Assembly: GCF_004336985.1 (NCBI RefSeq)
Contig: NZ_SJUO01000005.1
Location: forward strand, 145,916 to 209,915
Source: Exiguobacterium sp. SL-9
Lineage (GTDB): Bacteria; Bacillota; Bacilli; Exiguobacteriales; Exiguobacteriaceae
Direction of reading: 5' to 3'
DNA length: 64,000 nt
The notes beneath the pieces are model-generated. The model was given only the letters and a program-made list of their open reading frames with translations, was not told the DNA's origin and did no database searches. The position numbers and the translations under genes are program-made. Below, in pieces: positions 34,951-44,505 of this stretch (positions are counted from its first letter, which is position 1; each line of letters opens with the position of its first letter).

Positions 34951-36675
34951 ATGAAACTGATTAAACAATTGGATTGGTTTATTAAAAGACAGAAGCGGAC
35001 GTATATCGTCGCCATCATCCTACTCATCATCACCGGCGTCGTCGATATGCTACCGCCGTGGATCATCGGGCAGGCAATCGATGCGATCCGCGAAGGGAGC
35101 TTGACGACAGAACGTCTCGTTATGATCGTCGGTTCATTGCTCGGCATCATGGTATTATCGTACGTCCTTTCGTATTTATGGATCGCCCGCCTGTTCGGTA
35201 CGGCGTTCCTACTCGAGAAAAAATTACGGGCTCGCTTCTTCGGCCACTTGCTCCGGCAGACGCCGCGCTTTTATCAGCAGCATCGCACGGGGGATTTGAT
35301 GGCGCTCGCGACGAACGATTTGAAAGCGGTTGAACGGACGGCCGGTTTCGGCGTCATGACGCTCGTCGACTCGTTCAATATGACGCTGATCGCGCTCACG
35401 ATTATGGGTGTCTTCATCGATTGGAAGTTGACGCTTGCGGCGCTCTTGCCGATGCCGCTTCTCGCCTGGTCGATGAATAAGCTCGGCCGCCAAATCCATG
35501 CCCGCTTCACAGCGGCGCAAGACGCGTTTGGCGTGATGAACGACCAAGTCGTCGAATCGATTTCGGGACTTCGAGTCGTCCGCTCGTTCGTCCAAGAAGA
35601 CGCGGATACGAAAAAGTTCGATACGATCACCGACGACGTGATGGCGAAAAACATGCATGTCGCCAAAATCGACGTCTTGTTTGAACCGGTCATTAAACTG
35701 CTCGTCGGCTTGAGCTATTTGATTGGGTTGTCGTTCGGCACGTATCTCGTGTTCACGAACGACATCACGCTCGGTCAGCTCGTCTCGTTCAATATCTATC
35801 TTGGGATGCTTATTTGGCCGATGTATGCGTTCGGTGAACTGATTAACGTCGTGCAACGTGGTACGGCCAGCCTTGAACGCATCGAGGCGACGATGAATGA
35901 ACCACCGGACGTCGTCTCAACCGGAACGGTCGAAGTCGGCGTCCCGGAAAAAATCACGTTCAAATCACTGTCGTTCCAATATCCGGGAACGACTCGCGCG
36001 TCGCTTGAAGACATCGTCTTGCACGTGTCACGCGGTGAGACAATCGGCATCGTCGGACCGACGGGGGCCGGAAAGACGACGCTGTTGCGTCAGTTGCTCC
36101 GAGAGTATCCGATTGATGACTCGTTACTCGTCAATGGAATCCCGATTCACGACATCAAGCTTGATACCGTTCGGGGTTGGAGCGGTTATGTCTCGCAAGA
36201 GCATTTGCTGTTCTCGAAGACGGTCCGTGACAATATTTTGTTCGGCGCCGATGACGCGACGGAACAAGACCTCGAGACGGCGATTCGGCTCGCGGCGTTC
36301 GATACCGATATCGAACATTTAGAGAACGGCCTTGACACGGTCGTCGGGGAGCAGGGGGTTATGCTCTCGGGCGGTCAGAAACAACGGCTGTCTATCGCCC
36401 GCGCGCTCTTGAAAGATCCAGAGATCCTCTTGCTCGACGATTCGCTCTCAGCAGTCGATGCCAAGACGGAAGCCCGCATTATCGATTCGGTCCGGACGAG
36501 CCGGGCCGAACAGACGACGTTTATCGTCGCGCACCGCCTGTCCGCTGTGGCCCATGCCGACCAGATTCTTGTATTACAAGACGGTCGCGTTACAGAACGG
36601 GGCACACACGACCAACTGATGGAACGACACGGTTGGTATTATGAACAATACGTTCGACAAGGAGAGTCGGAGTAA
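34951..36675 (+). CDS. bmrC: Heterodimeric multidrug ABC exporter subunit, BmrC (YheI)-like
   Basis: A 574-residue half-transporter: six-helix membrane domain (about 1-320) followed by an ATPase. Walker A is GPTGAGKTTL, the signature is LSGGQKQR, and Walker B reads LLLDDSLSAVD, with Asp where the catalytic Glu should be. This degenerate site marks BmrC, the partner of BmrD. I choose ATG 34951, eight nt after AAAGGGGG. Upstream lies a leader-peptide attenuator, as for bmrCD in B. subtilis. Confidence 0.88.
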   Translation: MKLIKQLDWFIKRQKRTYIVAIILLIITGVVDMLPPWIIGQAIDAIREGSLTTERLVMIVGSLLGIMVLSYVLSYLWIARLFGTAFLLEKKLRARFFGHLLRQTPRFYQQHRTGDLMALATNDLKAVERTAGFGVMTLVDSFNMTLIALTIMGVFIDWKLTLAALLPMPLLAWSMNKLGRQIHARFTAAQDAFGVMNDQVVESISGLRVVRSFVQEDADTKKFDTITDDVMAKNMHVAKIDVLFEPVIKLLVGLSYLIGLSFGTYLVFTNDITLGQLVSFNIYLGMLIWPMYAFGELINVVQRGTASLERIEATMNEPPDVVSTGTVEVGVPEKITFKSLSFQYPGTTRASLEDIVLHVSRGETIGIVGPTGAGKTTLLRQLLREYPIDDSLLVNGIPIHDIKLDTVRGWSGYVSQEHLLFSKTVRDNILFGADDATEQDLETAIRLAAFDTDIEHLENGLDTVVGEQGVMLSGGQKQRLSIARALLKDPEILLLDDSLSAVDAKTEARIIDSVRTSRAEQTTFIVAHRLSAVAHADQILVLQDGRVTERGTHDQLMERHGWYYEQYVRQGESE

Positions 36676-36697
36676 TCCGGGAAAGGGGGAATCTCTC

Positions 36698-38743
36698 ATG
36701 ATCGATCAATACGAATTAGATCCAGCTCGTAGGAAACGGACGATTCGCTCACTCGTTGGGTACGCCAAACAAGTGAAGCGCTCGATTTTCCTCGGCTTGA
36801 CGTTACTCTTTTTAGCGGTCGGCGCGGAACTCGCGGGACCGTATATCGCAAAAATTATTATCGATGACCATATCGTCGCCATCGAGCGCGATTGGGTTCA
36901 AGTCGAGTCAGGCGGGAGTGTCGACTTTGACGGCAACTCCTATGAGAAAGAGACGCGGCTTGACGAAGAGACTGTCGTCCGACCTGTCTCGATCGTTCAG
37001 ACGACAGACGGATACTATCTTGTTCCGGATGCCGTTATGAGCGGTGGGGTACGTGAAGTCGAAGACGGCGTCCTCACCATCACACGAAGCGAGGAATCAG
37101 CGACGTACGACAATATTGTGCCGCTCTCCTCGACTGACGTGTTCAAGTTTTATGAGACGGATCTTCGGGCTGTGCTTATGTTGTCTGCCTTGTACGTCGT
37201 CTTGCTTCTCATCGCGGCAGGGTTGAACTGGGGGCAACAGATGCTCCTCCAACGGTCGGCCCATAAGATTGTCAAGACGATGCGACTCGATGTCATGCGG
37301 CACTTACAGACGATCCCGGTCCGCTACTTTGACCAGACGCCGATCGGAAAAATCGTCAGCCGTGTCACGAATGACACTGAGACGATTCGCGACTTGTATT
37401 TAGGTGTGCTCGCACGTGTCTTCCAAAGCGTCGTCATGATGATTGGTGTCTTGATCGCCATGTTCTTCTTAGACGCGCGCCTCGGTTTCGTGTCGCTCAT
37501 CATCATCCCGGTCGTCATCGTATGGATCAAGTTGTTCCAACGGCTGTCGACACGAAACAACTTCCGTGTTCGCGCCCTCGTCGCCGACATGAACGCGCAG
37601 TTGAATGAGAGCATTCAGACGATGCCGATCATTCAATCGTACGTCAAAGAAGATCTCGTCTATGACGAGTTCAACGAGAAAAATAGCGACAACTTCCAGA
37701 CGCGCCGGAAACTGCTCAAACTCGATGCACTCATGTCGCACAATTTGGTCAACTTTTTCCGCAACATGGCGCTTGCCTTACTCATCTGGGTCGTTGGCGC
37801 GCAGACGCTCGGCACGGGCAGCGTGCTCACCCTCGGGATTTTGTACGCTTATATCGATTACGTGTCACGGATTTTCGAGCCGGTCACGCAAATCATGAAC
37901 CAGCTGTCCCCGCTCCAACAAGCGCTCGTCTCGGCAGATCGGATGTTCCAATTGCTCGACGAGAAGGGGGAAGACGTCTCCTCAGAACGCATTGCACGCT
38001 TTAACGGCGAGGTCGCCTTCGAGGACGTGTCCTTCAGCTATGAAGCCGGAAAACCGGTGCTCCAACACATCGATATCCATGCAGAGCCAGGTGAAACGGT
38101 CGCACTCGTCGGCCATACGGGTAGCGGTAAAAGTTCGATTATGAACTTGCTCATGCGTTTTTATGACCCATCAGAAGGAACGCTTAACATCGACGGTATG
38201 GATGTTACGAAATTGCCGACACAAGCTGTCCGCGATCATCTCGGCATCGTGCTTCAAGACCCGTTCTTATTTACAGGTTCGATTCGCACGAACGTGACGC
38301 TCGGTGACGAAAGCATTTCTGACGACCGGATTTGGCAAGCGTTGACGGCGGTCGGGGCCGACCGTTTCGTCAAACAGTTACCGCACGGTCTCGACGAACC
38401 GGTCATCGAACGCGGTGCCTCGCTCTCGAGTGGGGAACGTCAGCTGATCAGCTTCGCCCGTGCCCTCGTCTTCGACCCGGCCATCCTCGTTTTAGACGAA
38501 GCGACGGCAAGCGTCGATTCAGAGACGGAAGCGCTCATTCAAGAAGCGCTTAAGACGCTCACGTACGGCCGGACGACGTTCGTCATCGCCCACCGTCTCT
38601 CGACGATACGGGAAGCGGACCAAATCCTCGTTCTCGATCACGGTCACATCATCGAGCGGGGGAACCATCAGTCGCTCATCGCAGATGGCGGCGTCTACGC
38701 TCGAATGCATGAGCTACAAAGTAAACAACAGGCCATCAGTTAA
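36698..38743 (+). CDS. bmrD: Heterodimeric multidrug ABC exporter subunit, BmrD (YheH)-like
   Basis: A 681-residue half-transporter and partner of the preceding gene. Between helices 1 and 2 is a large outward insertion of about 110 residues (IERDWVQVESGG through VPLSSTD), the extracellular domain that marks BmrD. The ATPase has Walker A GHTGSGKSSI, signature LSSGERQL and Walker B LVLDEATASVD with the catalytic Glu intact. The pair thus has one canonical and one degenerate ATP site. The ATG at 36698 follows AAAGGGGG by eight nt, 22 bp after the bmrC stop. Confidence 0.9.
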   Translation: MIDQYELDPARRKRTIRSLVGYAKQVKRSIFLGLTLLFLAVGAELAGPYIAKIIIDDHIVAIERDWVQVESGGSVDFDGNSYEKETRLDEETVVRPVSIVQTTDGYYLVPDAVMSGGVREVEDGVLTITRSEESATYDNIVPLSSTDVFKFYETDLRAVLMLSALYVVLLLIAAGLNWGQQMLLQRSAHKIVKTMRLDVMRHLQTIPVRYFDQTPIGKIVSRVTNDTETIRDLYLGVLARVFQSVVMMIGVLIAMFFLDARLGFVSLIIIPVVIVWIKLFQRLSTRNNFRVRALVADMNAQLNESIQTMPIIQSYVKEDLVYDEFNEKNSDNFQTRRKLLKLDALMSHNLVNFFRNMALALLIWVVGAQTLGTGSVLTLGILYAYIDYVSRIFEPVTQIMNQLSPLQQALVSADRMFQLLDEKGEDVSSERIARFNGEVAFEDVSFSYEAGKPVLQHIDIHAEPGETVALVGHTGSGKSSIMNLLMRFYDPSEGTLNIDGMDVTKLPTQAVRDHLGIVLQDPFLFTGSIRTNVTLGDESISDDRIWQALTAVGADRFVKQLPHGLDEPVIERGASLSSGERQLISFARALVFDPAILVLDEATASVDSETEALIQEALKTLTYGRTTFVIAHRLSTIREADQILVLDHGHIIERGNHQSLIADGGVYARMHELQSKQQAIS

Positions 38744-38752
38744 GGAGGCAAC

Positions 38753-39931
38753 ATGGAAATCATCGGAATGTATAACCGCGCCAAAGTCTTCAATGAACGG
38801 ATTGACGATACGACGCGGGCCCAAATCCAAACACTTCTCGACCAACCGTTCACGAAAGGTGCCTCGATTCGAATCATGCCGGACATGCATGCCGGCAAAG
38901 GATCGGTCGTCGGGACAACGATGACGATTCACGACAAGGTCGTGCCGAATCTAGTGGGTGTCGACCTCGGGTGCGGCATGCTCTGTACGGAGATCAAAGT
39001 GAAGCGAATCGACTTTCAACGGCTCGACGACGTCATCCGTCAATACGTACCGAGCGGGATGAACATCCGGGATGCGGCACACCCATATGCCGCCGAGCTC
39101 CCGCTCGAAGATGTGCGGGCACCGTATAAGCTCGACCGGGCATTGCGCTCGGTCGGCACGCTCGGCTCAGGTAATCACTTCATCGAAGTGAACCGCGACG
39201 AAGCCGGTCGCACGTTTCTCGTCATTCATTCCGGCTCACGCCACCTCGGTGTCCAAATCGCCGACCATTATCAACAGTTGGCGGTCGAGCACATGATGAA
39301 GACGGTCGACATTCGAGACGAGATTGAACGGATGAAGGCAACGGGACGGCAGCAGGATATCTCGGCTTATCTCGAGACGGAGCGCGAGACACGGAAACGT
39401 TTCCGCGACCTCGCCTACGTCGAAGGGGAAGCGATGGAAGATTATATGCACGACGTACGCATCGCCCAGCAATATGCGGCCGCTAACCGTCTTGCCATGA
39501 CCGATGTCATCGTCGAGGCGATGAACTGGAATGTCGTCGATCAATTCGACACGGTGCACAACTATATCGACCATGATGCGATGATTCTTCGGAAAGGTGC
39601 CATTTCGGCGCGGGACGGCGAGCGGGTCATCATCCCGATGAACATGCGCGACGGCTCGCTGATCTGTACTGGCAAGGGGAACCCGGACTGGAACTTCTCC
39701 GGACCACACGGCGCCGGTCGCGTCATGTCACGCTCGGCCGCGCGGAAACGCGTCGACTTCAAAGAGTTCAAACAAGCGATGGACGGCATTTGGTCGAGCT
39801 CGGTCCGGCCGTCGACGATTGATGAATCACCGTTCGTCTATAAGTCGATGAAGGAAATCATCCGTTATATCGAACCGGCTGTCACGATCAATCAACGGAT
39901 TAAGCCACTCTACAATTTTAAATCGAATTAA
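38753..39931 (+). CDS. rtcB: RtcB-type RNA ligase
   Basis: A 392-residue GTP-dependent ligase that joins 2',3'-cyclic phosphate or 3'-phosphate RNA ends to 5'-OH ends. Metal-site residues include D71 and C74 (GVDLGCGM), H142 (GSGNHFIE) and the HSGSRH segment with H159 and H164. The C-terminal GPHGAGR holds the His that carries the GMP. The RBS TAAGGAGG overlaps the bmrD stop, the gap is nine bp, and there is no terminator between, so rtcB should share the attenuator-controlled transcript. No archease or RtcA is nearby. Confidence 0.93.
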   Translation: MEIIGMYNRAKVFNERIDDTTRAQIQTLLDQPFTKGASIRIMPDMHAGKGSVVGTTMTIHDKVVPNLVGVDLGCGMLCTEIKVKRIDFQRLDDVIRQYVPSGMNIRDAAHPYAAELPLEDVRAPYKLDRALRSVGTLGSGNHFIEVNRDEAGRTFLVIHSGSRHLGVQIADHYQQLAVEHMMKTVDIRDEIERMKATGRQQDISAYLETERETRKRFRDLAYVEGEAMEDYMHDVRIAQQYAAANRLAMTDVIVEAMNWNVVDQFDTVHNYIDHDAMILRKGAISARDGERVIIPMNMRDGSLICTGKGNPDWNFSGPHGAGRVMSRSAARKRVDFKEFKQAMDGIWSSSVRPSTIDESPFVYKSMKEIIRYIEPAVTINQRIKPLYNFKSN

Positions 39932-39939
39932 ATGAAGAC

Positions 39940-40001
39940 GGAGCTCGATTTTTAAGTTCTTCCTCTACTTTAAAGAGGGGGAACCTAGAATCGAGCTTTT
40001 A
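39940..40001 (+). terminator. Terminator after rtcB
   Basis: AGCTCGAT (39942-39949) pairs with ATCGAGCT (39990-39997), with inner pairs GTTC/GAAC and CCTCT/AGAGG, then TTTT. It ends the bmrCD-rtcB unit. Confidence 0.85.
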
Positions 40002-40055
40002 TGCATTTGGGAATGATCGGATGCTGCGTTACACTAAGATAAAGGGGGGAGCGGG

Positions 40056-40445
40056 TTGAAGAAAATAACCAATCCACTAATCGTGTTGATGTTCATATTA
40101 GTGTTAAGTGCATGCGCTAAACCGATAGCGTCAATTGATGAAGTCGATTCTATACCGATCGAAATTCAAAATAATTTAAATAAAGAGGCACGCTTGCAAC
40201 TGTTTACGAACAATCAAGGCGATCAATATATCCTCTTCGGCTCAAATGCAAGAGTGAATCGTGAGGTGAACGAAAAAAATAATCACGTCATCGTATCGTT
40301 TAAAGAAACGGAGGCGGATGGACAACAAGATGACGTTTATCGAGTCCATGCATACAAACTTAACGTCAATCAAAGTGAGGATACAACGCTCGACATCTAT
40401 GTAAATGGTGAATTAACTCCAATCGATAACGTAACGAGTTTTTGA
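40056..40445 (+). CDS. Putative lipoprotein, 129 aa
   Basis: The first 20 residues form a type II signal with lipobox LSAC (C20), so the mature protein is lipid-anchored outside the membrane. The rest is polar with no known domain (QNNLNKEARLQLFTNNQGDQY, YRVHAYKLNV). The start is TTG after AAGGGGGGAG. The gene is more AT-rich than its neighbours and lies between rtcB and the yfhH block, suggesting transfer. Function unknown. Confidence 0.75.
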   Translation: MKKITNPLIVLMFILVLSACAKPIASIDEVDSIPIEIQNNLNKEARLQLFTNNQGDQYILFGSNARVNREVNEKNNHVIVSFKETEADGQQDDVYRVHAYKLNVNQSEDTTLDIYVNGELTPIDNVTSF

Positions 40446-40494
40446 CGAACCATTTCAATCTGAAATCTGATAGGCTACAAGTGAGGTGAGCGAA

Positions 40495-40809
40495 ATGGAA
40501 AAACGATTGAGTGATTTATCAAAGTATGAGCTCGAGCAAGAGATTCGAGCGCTCCATGAACGGAAGCGGAAAGCCGAACAGATGGGCATGGTCAGTGAGA
40601 TCGAGGTCGTCTTGCGACGAATCGCGATTGCCGAGAGCTATTTGATCGACCCGAACTCGTTCAAGCCGGGAACGACGTATATTGTCAACTATAATGAGCG
40701 TCCATTCCGCTTGAAGTTCGTGAACGGTGTCATGGGCTGGGGGACGTTTGAAGGAGAGACGGCCGAGCACGCCATCCCACTGTCGGAGCTATCGGAGGTG
40801 AAGGCATGA
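40495..40809 (+). CDS. yfhH: YfhH-family protein (DUF1811)
   Basis: A 104-residue protein with an N-terminal helical hairpin (SKYELEQEIRALHERKRKAEQ, about 10-30; LRRIAIAESYLID) and an SH3-like C-terminal half (FKPGTTYIVNYNERPFRLKF). These match the DUF1811/YfhH fold. GAGGTG precedes the ATG at 40495; the GTG at 40486 lies within the ribosome site. In B. subtilis yfhH follows recX directly, while here seven kb separate them. Function unknown. Confidence 0.85.
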   Translation: MEKRLSDLSKYELEQEIRALHERKRKAEQMGMVSEIEVVLRRIAIAESYLIDPNSFKPGTTYIVNYNERPFRLKFVNGVMGWGTFEGETAEHAIPLSELSEVKA

Positions 40810-41075
40810 ACCGGACCGAACAATACGAGCGTTTGGCTCATATCTTGAAACAAAAAAACGATGTCTTGAGCGACGTCGAGGCGTTGACGTGGGTCGAAGT
40901 ACTATGGGAGGATTTTGAGACGACGCTCGCCCGTGCCGGCGAGCCGTATCCTGGGGAAGCGAAATCGTTCCAATACGTCGTCCAACAAATCGATGCGTAC
41001 GGGTCGCAGCTCCATTTGTTCCAAACGAAAAATGAGAAGTTCAAACACTTGATGTCCAAGCGCGACATTCATTAA
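40806..41075 (+). CDS. yfhJ: YfhJ-family (WVELL) protein
   Basis: An 89-residue cytosolic protein of the small WVELL family, named for the motif that reads WVEVLWEDFETTLARAG here (about residues 30-46). It overlaps yfhH by four bases (ATGA), so the two are coupled. The same pair is near recX in B. subtilis. No function is known. Confidence 0.85.
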   Translation: MNRTEQYERLAHILKQKNDVLSDVEALTWVEVLWEDFETTLARAGEPYPGEAKSFQYVVQQIDAYGSQLHLFQTKNEKFKHLMSKRDIH

Positions 41076-41105
41076 AAACCACGTCGAAATCGGCGTGGTT
41101 TTTTT
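41075..41105 (+). terminator. Terminator after yfhJ
   Basis: AAAACCACG...CG pairs with CG...CGTGGTTTT and runs into further T residues. Confidence 0.85.
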
Positions 41106-41107
41106 AC

Positions 41108-41135
41108 TTGCAAACCGCACATAATCCGTTATAAT
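41108..41135 (+). promoter_or_regulatory. Promoter of the polyamine uptake operon
   Basis: TTGCAA (41108-41113), 16 nt, TATAAT (41130-41135). An inverted repeat TTTAGT (41183-41188)/ACTAAA (41203-41208) in the leader could be an operator for the regulator below. Confidence 0.6.
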
Positions 41136-41240
41136 AAAGGTCGCTATTAGTTCGCTTTGTAGTTAAGTATTTATAAACTTTCTTTAGTTGGAATCATCTT
41201 TCACTAAACTTGATTCAAAGCCGGAAGGAGGGGGTTTCAC

Positions 41241-41780
41241 TTGGACGTCGGTCAAAAAATCAAGCGACTCCGCGTCAAGAAGGGCTTGACGCAAGAAGAG
41301 TTGGCCGAACGCACGGATTTGAGCAAAGGCTATATCTCTCAAATCGAGCGCGATTTAAGCTCTCCTTCGCTTGAGACGCTATTCGACTTGTTGGAAGTGC
41401 TCGGTTGCTCACCGAAAGAATTTTTCGATGAAGAGATCTTTCAAAAGGTAAGCTATACCGCAGATGACCGGACTGTGTATGTTGATGAGGAACGAAAATA
41501 CCGGACCGAATGGCTCATCCCGGAATCGAACGAAAAAGAGATGGAGCCGATTTTGCTGACATTCTCCAAACAAGGGGAATTCAAGCGCTATGAGCCTTCC
41601 CGCTCCGAGACGTTCGTCTATGTTCTATCGGGACGAATCGCCTTGAAACTTGGCAATCACACGTATTTCGCGAGAGCGGGAGAAACGTTATATTACGTCG
41701 CCTCTGATTCACATCAACTCGTCAACGACTGTGACGGTGAGAGTGAATGTCTGATTGTCGCGACCCATTCATATTTATAA
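41241..41780 (+). CDS. XRE/cupin transcriptional regulator of potABCD
   Basis: A 179-residue regulator: N-terminal helix-turn-helix (about 7-57; [23 protein letters not shown]) and a C-terminal cupin (about 105-175; [31 protein letters not shown]) that probably binds a polyamine. It is the first gene of the potABCD operon and likely controls it, as in many Bacillota where this gene precedes potA. The start is TTG, six nt after GGAGGGGG. Confidence 0.88.
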   Translation: MDVGQKIKRLRVKKGLTQEELAERTDLSKGYISQIERDLSSPSLETLFDLLEVLGCSPKEFFDEEIFQKVSYTADDRTVYVDEERKYRTEWLIPESNEKEMEPILLTFSKQGEFKRYEPSRSETFVYVLSGRIALKLGNHTYFARAGETLYYVASDSHQLVNDCDGESECLIVATHSYL

Positions 41781-41793
41781 GGGAGGAACTGAA

Positions 41794-42900
41794 ATGAATC
41801 CAGAAACGATTATTCGCTTTGACAACGTGTCGAAGCGTTACGATGACACCGTCGTCTTGGAAAACATTAGCTTTGAGATTGAACGAGGGAAATTCTATAC
41901 GTTGCTCGGCCCATCTGGATGTGGAAAGACGACGATTTTGCGTCTGATCGCCGGCTTCACGGATGCGTCAGAAGGCGATATTGAGTTCAACGGGAAACGC
42001 ATCAACGACGTCCCGGCGAACAAACGTCAAGTGAACACCGTGTTCCAAGACTATGCGCTTTTCCCGCACTTGAACGTGTTTGAGAATGTTGCGTTCGGTC
42101 TGCGCATCAAAAAGATGAAAGAGGCGGACGTGAAGACGAAAGTCGAACAGGCGCTCAAATTCGTCAACTTGAAAGGGTACGAGTCACGTGAGATCGACGA
42201 GATGTCAGGCGGACAACGCCAACGTGTCGCCATCGCCCGTGCCATCGTCAACGAACCGGAAGTCATCTTGCTCGATGAACCGCTCTCGGCGCTCGATTTG
42301 AAACTTCGGACCGAGATGCAATATGAGCTCCGCGAATTGCAGCAGCGTCTTGGCATCACGTTCATCTTTGTCACGCACGATCAAGAAGAAGCGCTCGCGA
42401 TGTCGGATGAGATTTTCGTCATGAATAACGGGAAAATTGTCCAAAGCGGGACACCGACCGATATTTACGATGAGCCGATCAACCGTTTCGTCGCCGATTT
42501 CATCGGGGAATCGAACATCGTACCGGGCGTCATGCCAGAGGACAACGTCGTCACGTTCGCCGGGAAGACGTTCGATTGCGTCGACCAAGGGTTTGACCGT
42601 AACGAGAAAGTCGAAGTCATCATCCGTCCGGAAGACTTGGAGATGACATCGGTCGATTCGGCGAAACTTGTCGTCGACGTCGACTCGCAACTGTTCCGCG
42701 GTGTCCACTATGAGATTTGTTGCTATGACCAAGAAGGCAATGAATGGCTTGTCCATTCGACGAAAAAATCGGTCGTCGGTTCGAAAATCGGCCTCACGTT
42801 CGATGATGAGGCGATTCACGTCATGCGCTTAGGGGAGACGGAGGAAGAGTTCGACCGTCGTCTCGAGTCCTATGAGGAGGTCGCTCATGAATCAAACTAG
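41794..42900 (+). CDS. potA: Spermidine/putrescine ABC transporter ATPase
   Basis: A 368-residue ATPase of the polyamine importer. Walker A GPSGCGKT (39-46), signature MSGGQRQR, Walker [13 protein letters not shown] and the switch His in [10 protein letters not shown] are intact. The C-terminal TOBE domain (about 270-350) is the regulatory part. The ATG follows GGGAGG. Its end overlaps potB by 14 nt. Confidence 0.95.
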   Translation: MNPETIIRFDNVSKRYDDTVVLENISFEIERGKFYTLLGPSGCGKTTILRLIAGFTDASEGDIEFNGKRINDVPANKRQVNTVFQDYALFPHLNVFENVAFGLRIKKMKEADVKTKVEQALKFVNLKGYESREIDEMSGGQRQRVAIARAIVNEPEVILLDEPLSALDLKLRTEMQYELRELQQRLGITFIFVTHDQEEALAMSDEIFVMNNGKIVQSGTPTDIYDEPINRFVADFIGESNIVPGVMPEDNVVTFAGKTFDCVDQGFDRNEKVEVIIRPEDLEMTSVDSAKLVVDVDSQLFRGVHYEICCYDQEGNEWLVHSTKKSVVGSKIGLTFDDEAIHVMRLGETEEEFDRRLESYEEVAHESN

Positions 42901-43708
42901 TCAAACCGCGAAGACGGTCTATTTAACGACGTATTGGTTATGGATCGCGTTGTTCGTCATCGCGCCGCTCCTGCTCGTCGTCTACTACTCGTTTTTTGAT
43001 ATCGAAGGGAATTTGAGTTTAGAGAACTATCAGATGTTTTTCACGTCGACGTATTTAACGATGACGTTGTCTTCCTTCTGGTATGCGTTCCTCATCACAT
43101 TCTTCTCGCTCTTGATCGGGTATCCGACCGCTTATTTATTGACGAAGACGAAGCATAAGCAACTTTGGCTCTTGCTCATCATCTTGCCATCGTGGATCAA
43201 CTTATTGCTCAAAGCTTATGCGTTTCTCGGCATCTTCGGGACGTACGGCATCACAAACCAATTTTTAGAGGCGATTGGTATCGGGACGCAACAGATTTTG
43301 TTCACGGACTTCAGTTTCGTGTTCGTGTCAGTTTACATCTTCATCCCGTTCATGATTTTGCCGATCTATAACGCCATCGAGAAACTCCCACCGTCGCTCG
43401 TCTATGCGTCGCGTGATCTCGGTGCTTCGAACTGGACGACGTTCCGCCGGGTCATCTTCCCGCTCACGCTCGATGGCGTGAAGTCAGGGATTCAAATCGT
43501 CTTTATCCCGGCGTTGTCACTCTTCATGATCACGCGACTCATCGCTGGGAACCGCGTCATCACGCTCGGGACGGCGATTGAACAACAATTCCTCGTTACG
43601 CAAAACTGGGGCATGGGCTCGACGATTGCCGTGTTCTTAATTTTGGCGATGGTGCTCGTCATGGTCATCACGCGTGACTGGGGCGCGAAAGGAGCGGTGC
43701 GTCGATGA
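42887..43708 (+). CDS. potB: Spermidine/putrescine ABC permease subunit 1
   Basis: A 273-residue permease with six helices. The EAA coupling loop is seen as [23 protein letters not shown], contacting PotA. The start ATG 42887 follows GAGGAGG by six nt. It overlaps potA and is followed by potC with a four-base overlap. Confidence 0.93.
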   Translation: MNQTSQTAKTVYLTTYWLWIALFVIAPLLLVVYYSFFDIEGNLSLENYQMFFTSTYLTMTLSSFWYAFLITFFSLLIGYPTAYLLTKTKHKQLWLLLIILPSWINLLLKAYAFLGIFGTYGITNQFLEAIGIGTQQILFTDFSFVFVSVYIFIPFMILPIYNAIEKLPPSLVYASRDLGASNWTTFRRVIFPLTLDGVKSGIQIVFIPALSLFMITRLIAGNRVITLGTAIEQQFLVTQNWGMGSTIAVFLILAMVLVMVITRDWGAKGAVRR

Positions 43709-44505
43709 AACCGAAAAAATTTAAATTAGCCAACCTCTATTTGATGGCGGTGTTCTTCATTTTGTACGCGCCGATTGTCTACCTGGTCGTCTACTCGTTC
43801 AACAGTGGCGGGACGATGAGTAATTTTGAAGGCTTCACGCTCGATTGGTACAAGTCGCTCTTTACCGATACGCGCCTGCTCGTCATCGTCTTGAACACAA
43901 TCGTCATCGCCTTGCTGTCGGCGACGATTTCGACCGTGCTCGGAGTCATCGGGGCACTCGCGATTTATACGGCGCGACAACGTTTTACGAAGACATCGCT
44001 CTTGTCGCTCAACAACGTGTTGATCGTCAGCCCGGACGTCATCATCGGGGCGTCGTTCCTCATCTTGTTCACGATGCTCGGGATTCAGCTCGGCTTCTAT
44101 TCGGTGCTGTTGGCACACATCGCTTTCTCGGTGCCGATCGTTGTCATTCTGGTCTTACCAAAACTACAAGAGATGAGCCCGACGCTCATCGATGCGTCGC
44201 GTGACCTCGGGGCGAGCACATGGGATGTGTTGACGAAAGTCATCTTACCGTACATCACGCCAGGCATCTTCGCCGGTTTCTTCACGGCGCTCACGTATTC
44301 GCTCGATGACTTTGCCGTCACGTTCTTCGTGACCGGCAACGGTTTCACGACACTTGCCGTCGAAGTCTATTCACGGGCCCGCCAAGGGATTTCGCTTGAG
44401 ATCAACGCCTTGTCGGCGATTCTATTCTTATTCACACTCGTTCTCGTCATTGGGTATTACGTGCTCGCGCAACGTGGGGCAAAAGGGAAGGAGGTAAGAC
44501 GATGA
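43705..44505 (+). CDS. potC: Spermidine/putrescine ABC permease subunit 2
   Basis: A 266-residue permease with six helices and the EAA loop [22 protein letters not shown]. It forms the channel with PotB. ATGA overlaps join it to both neighbours, which suggests balanced translation. Confidence 0.94.
   Translation: MKPKKFKLANLYLMAVFFILYAPIVYLVVYSFNSGGTMSNFEGFTLDWYKSLFTDTRLLVIVLNTIVIALLSATISTVLGVIGALAIYTARQRFTKTSLLSLNNVLIVSPDVIIGASFLILFTMLGIQLGFYSVLLAHIAFSVPIVVILVLPKLQEMSPTLIDASRDLGASTWDVLTKVILPYITPGIFAGFFTALTYSLDDFAVTFFVTGNGFTTLAVEVYSRARQGISLEINALSAILFLFTLVLVIGYYVLAQRGAKGKEVRR

Noticed and set aside
35224..35856. 210-codon minus-strand frame inside bmrC
   Set aside because: It is antisense to a fully conserved ABC transporter and has an Arg/Asp/His-rich shadow composition with no ribosome site.
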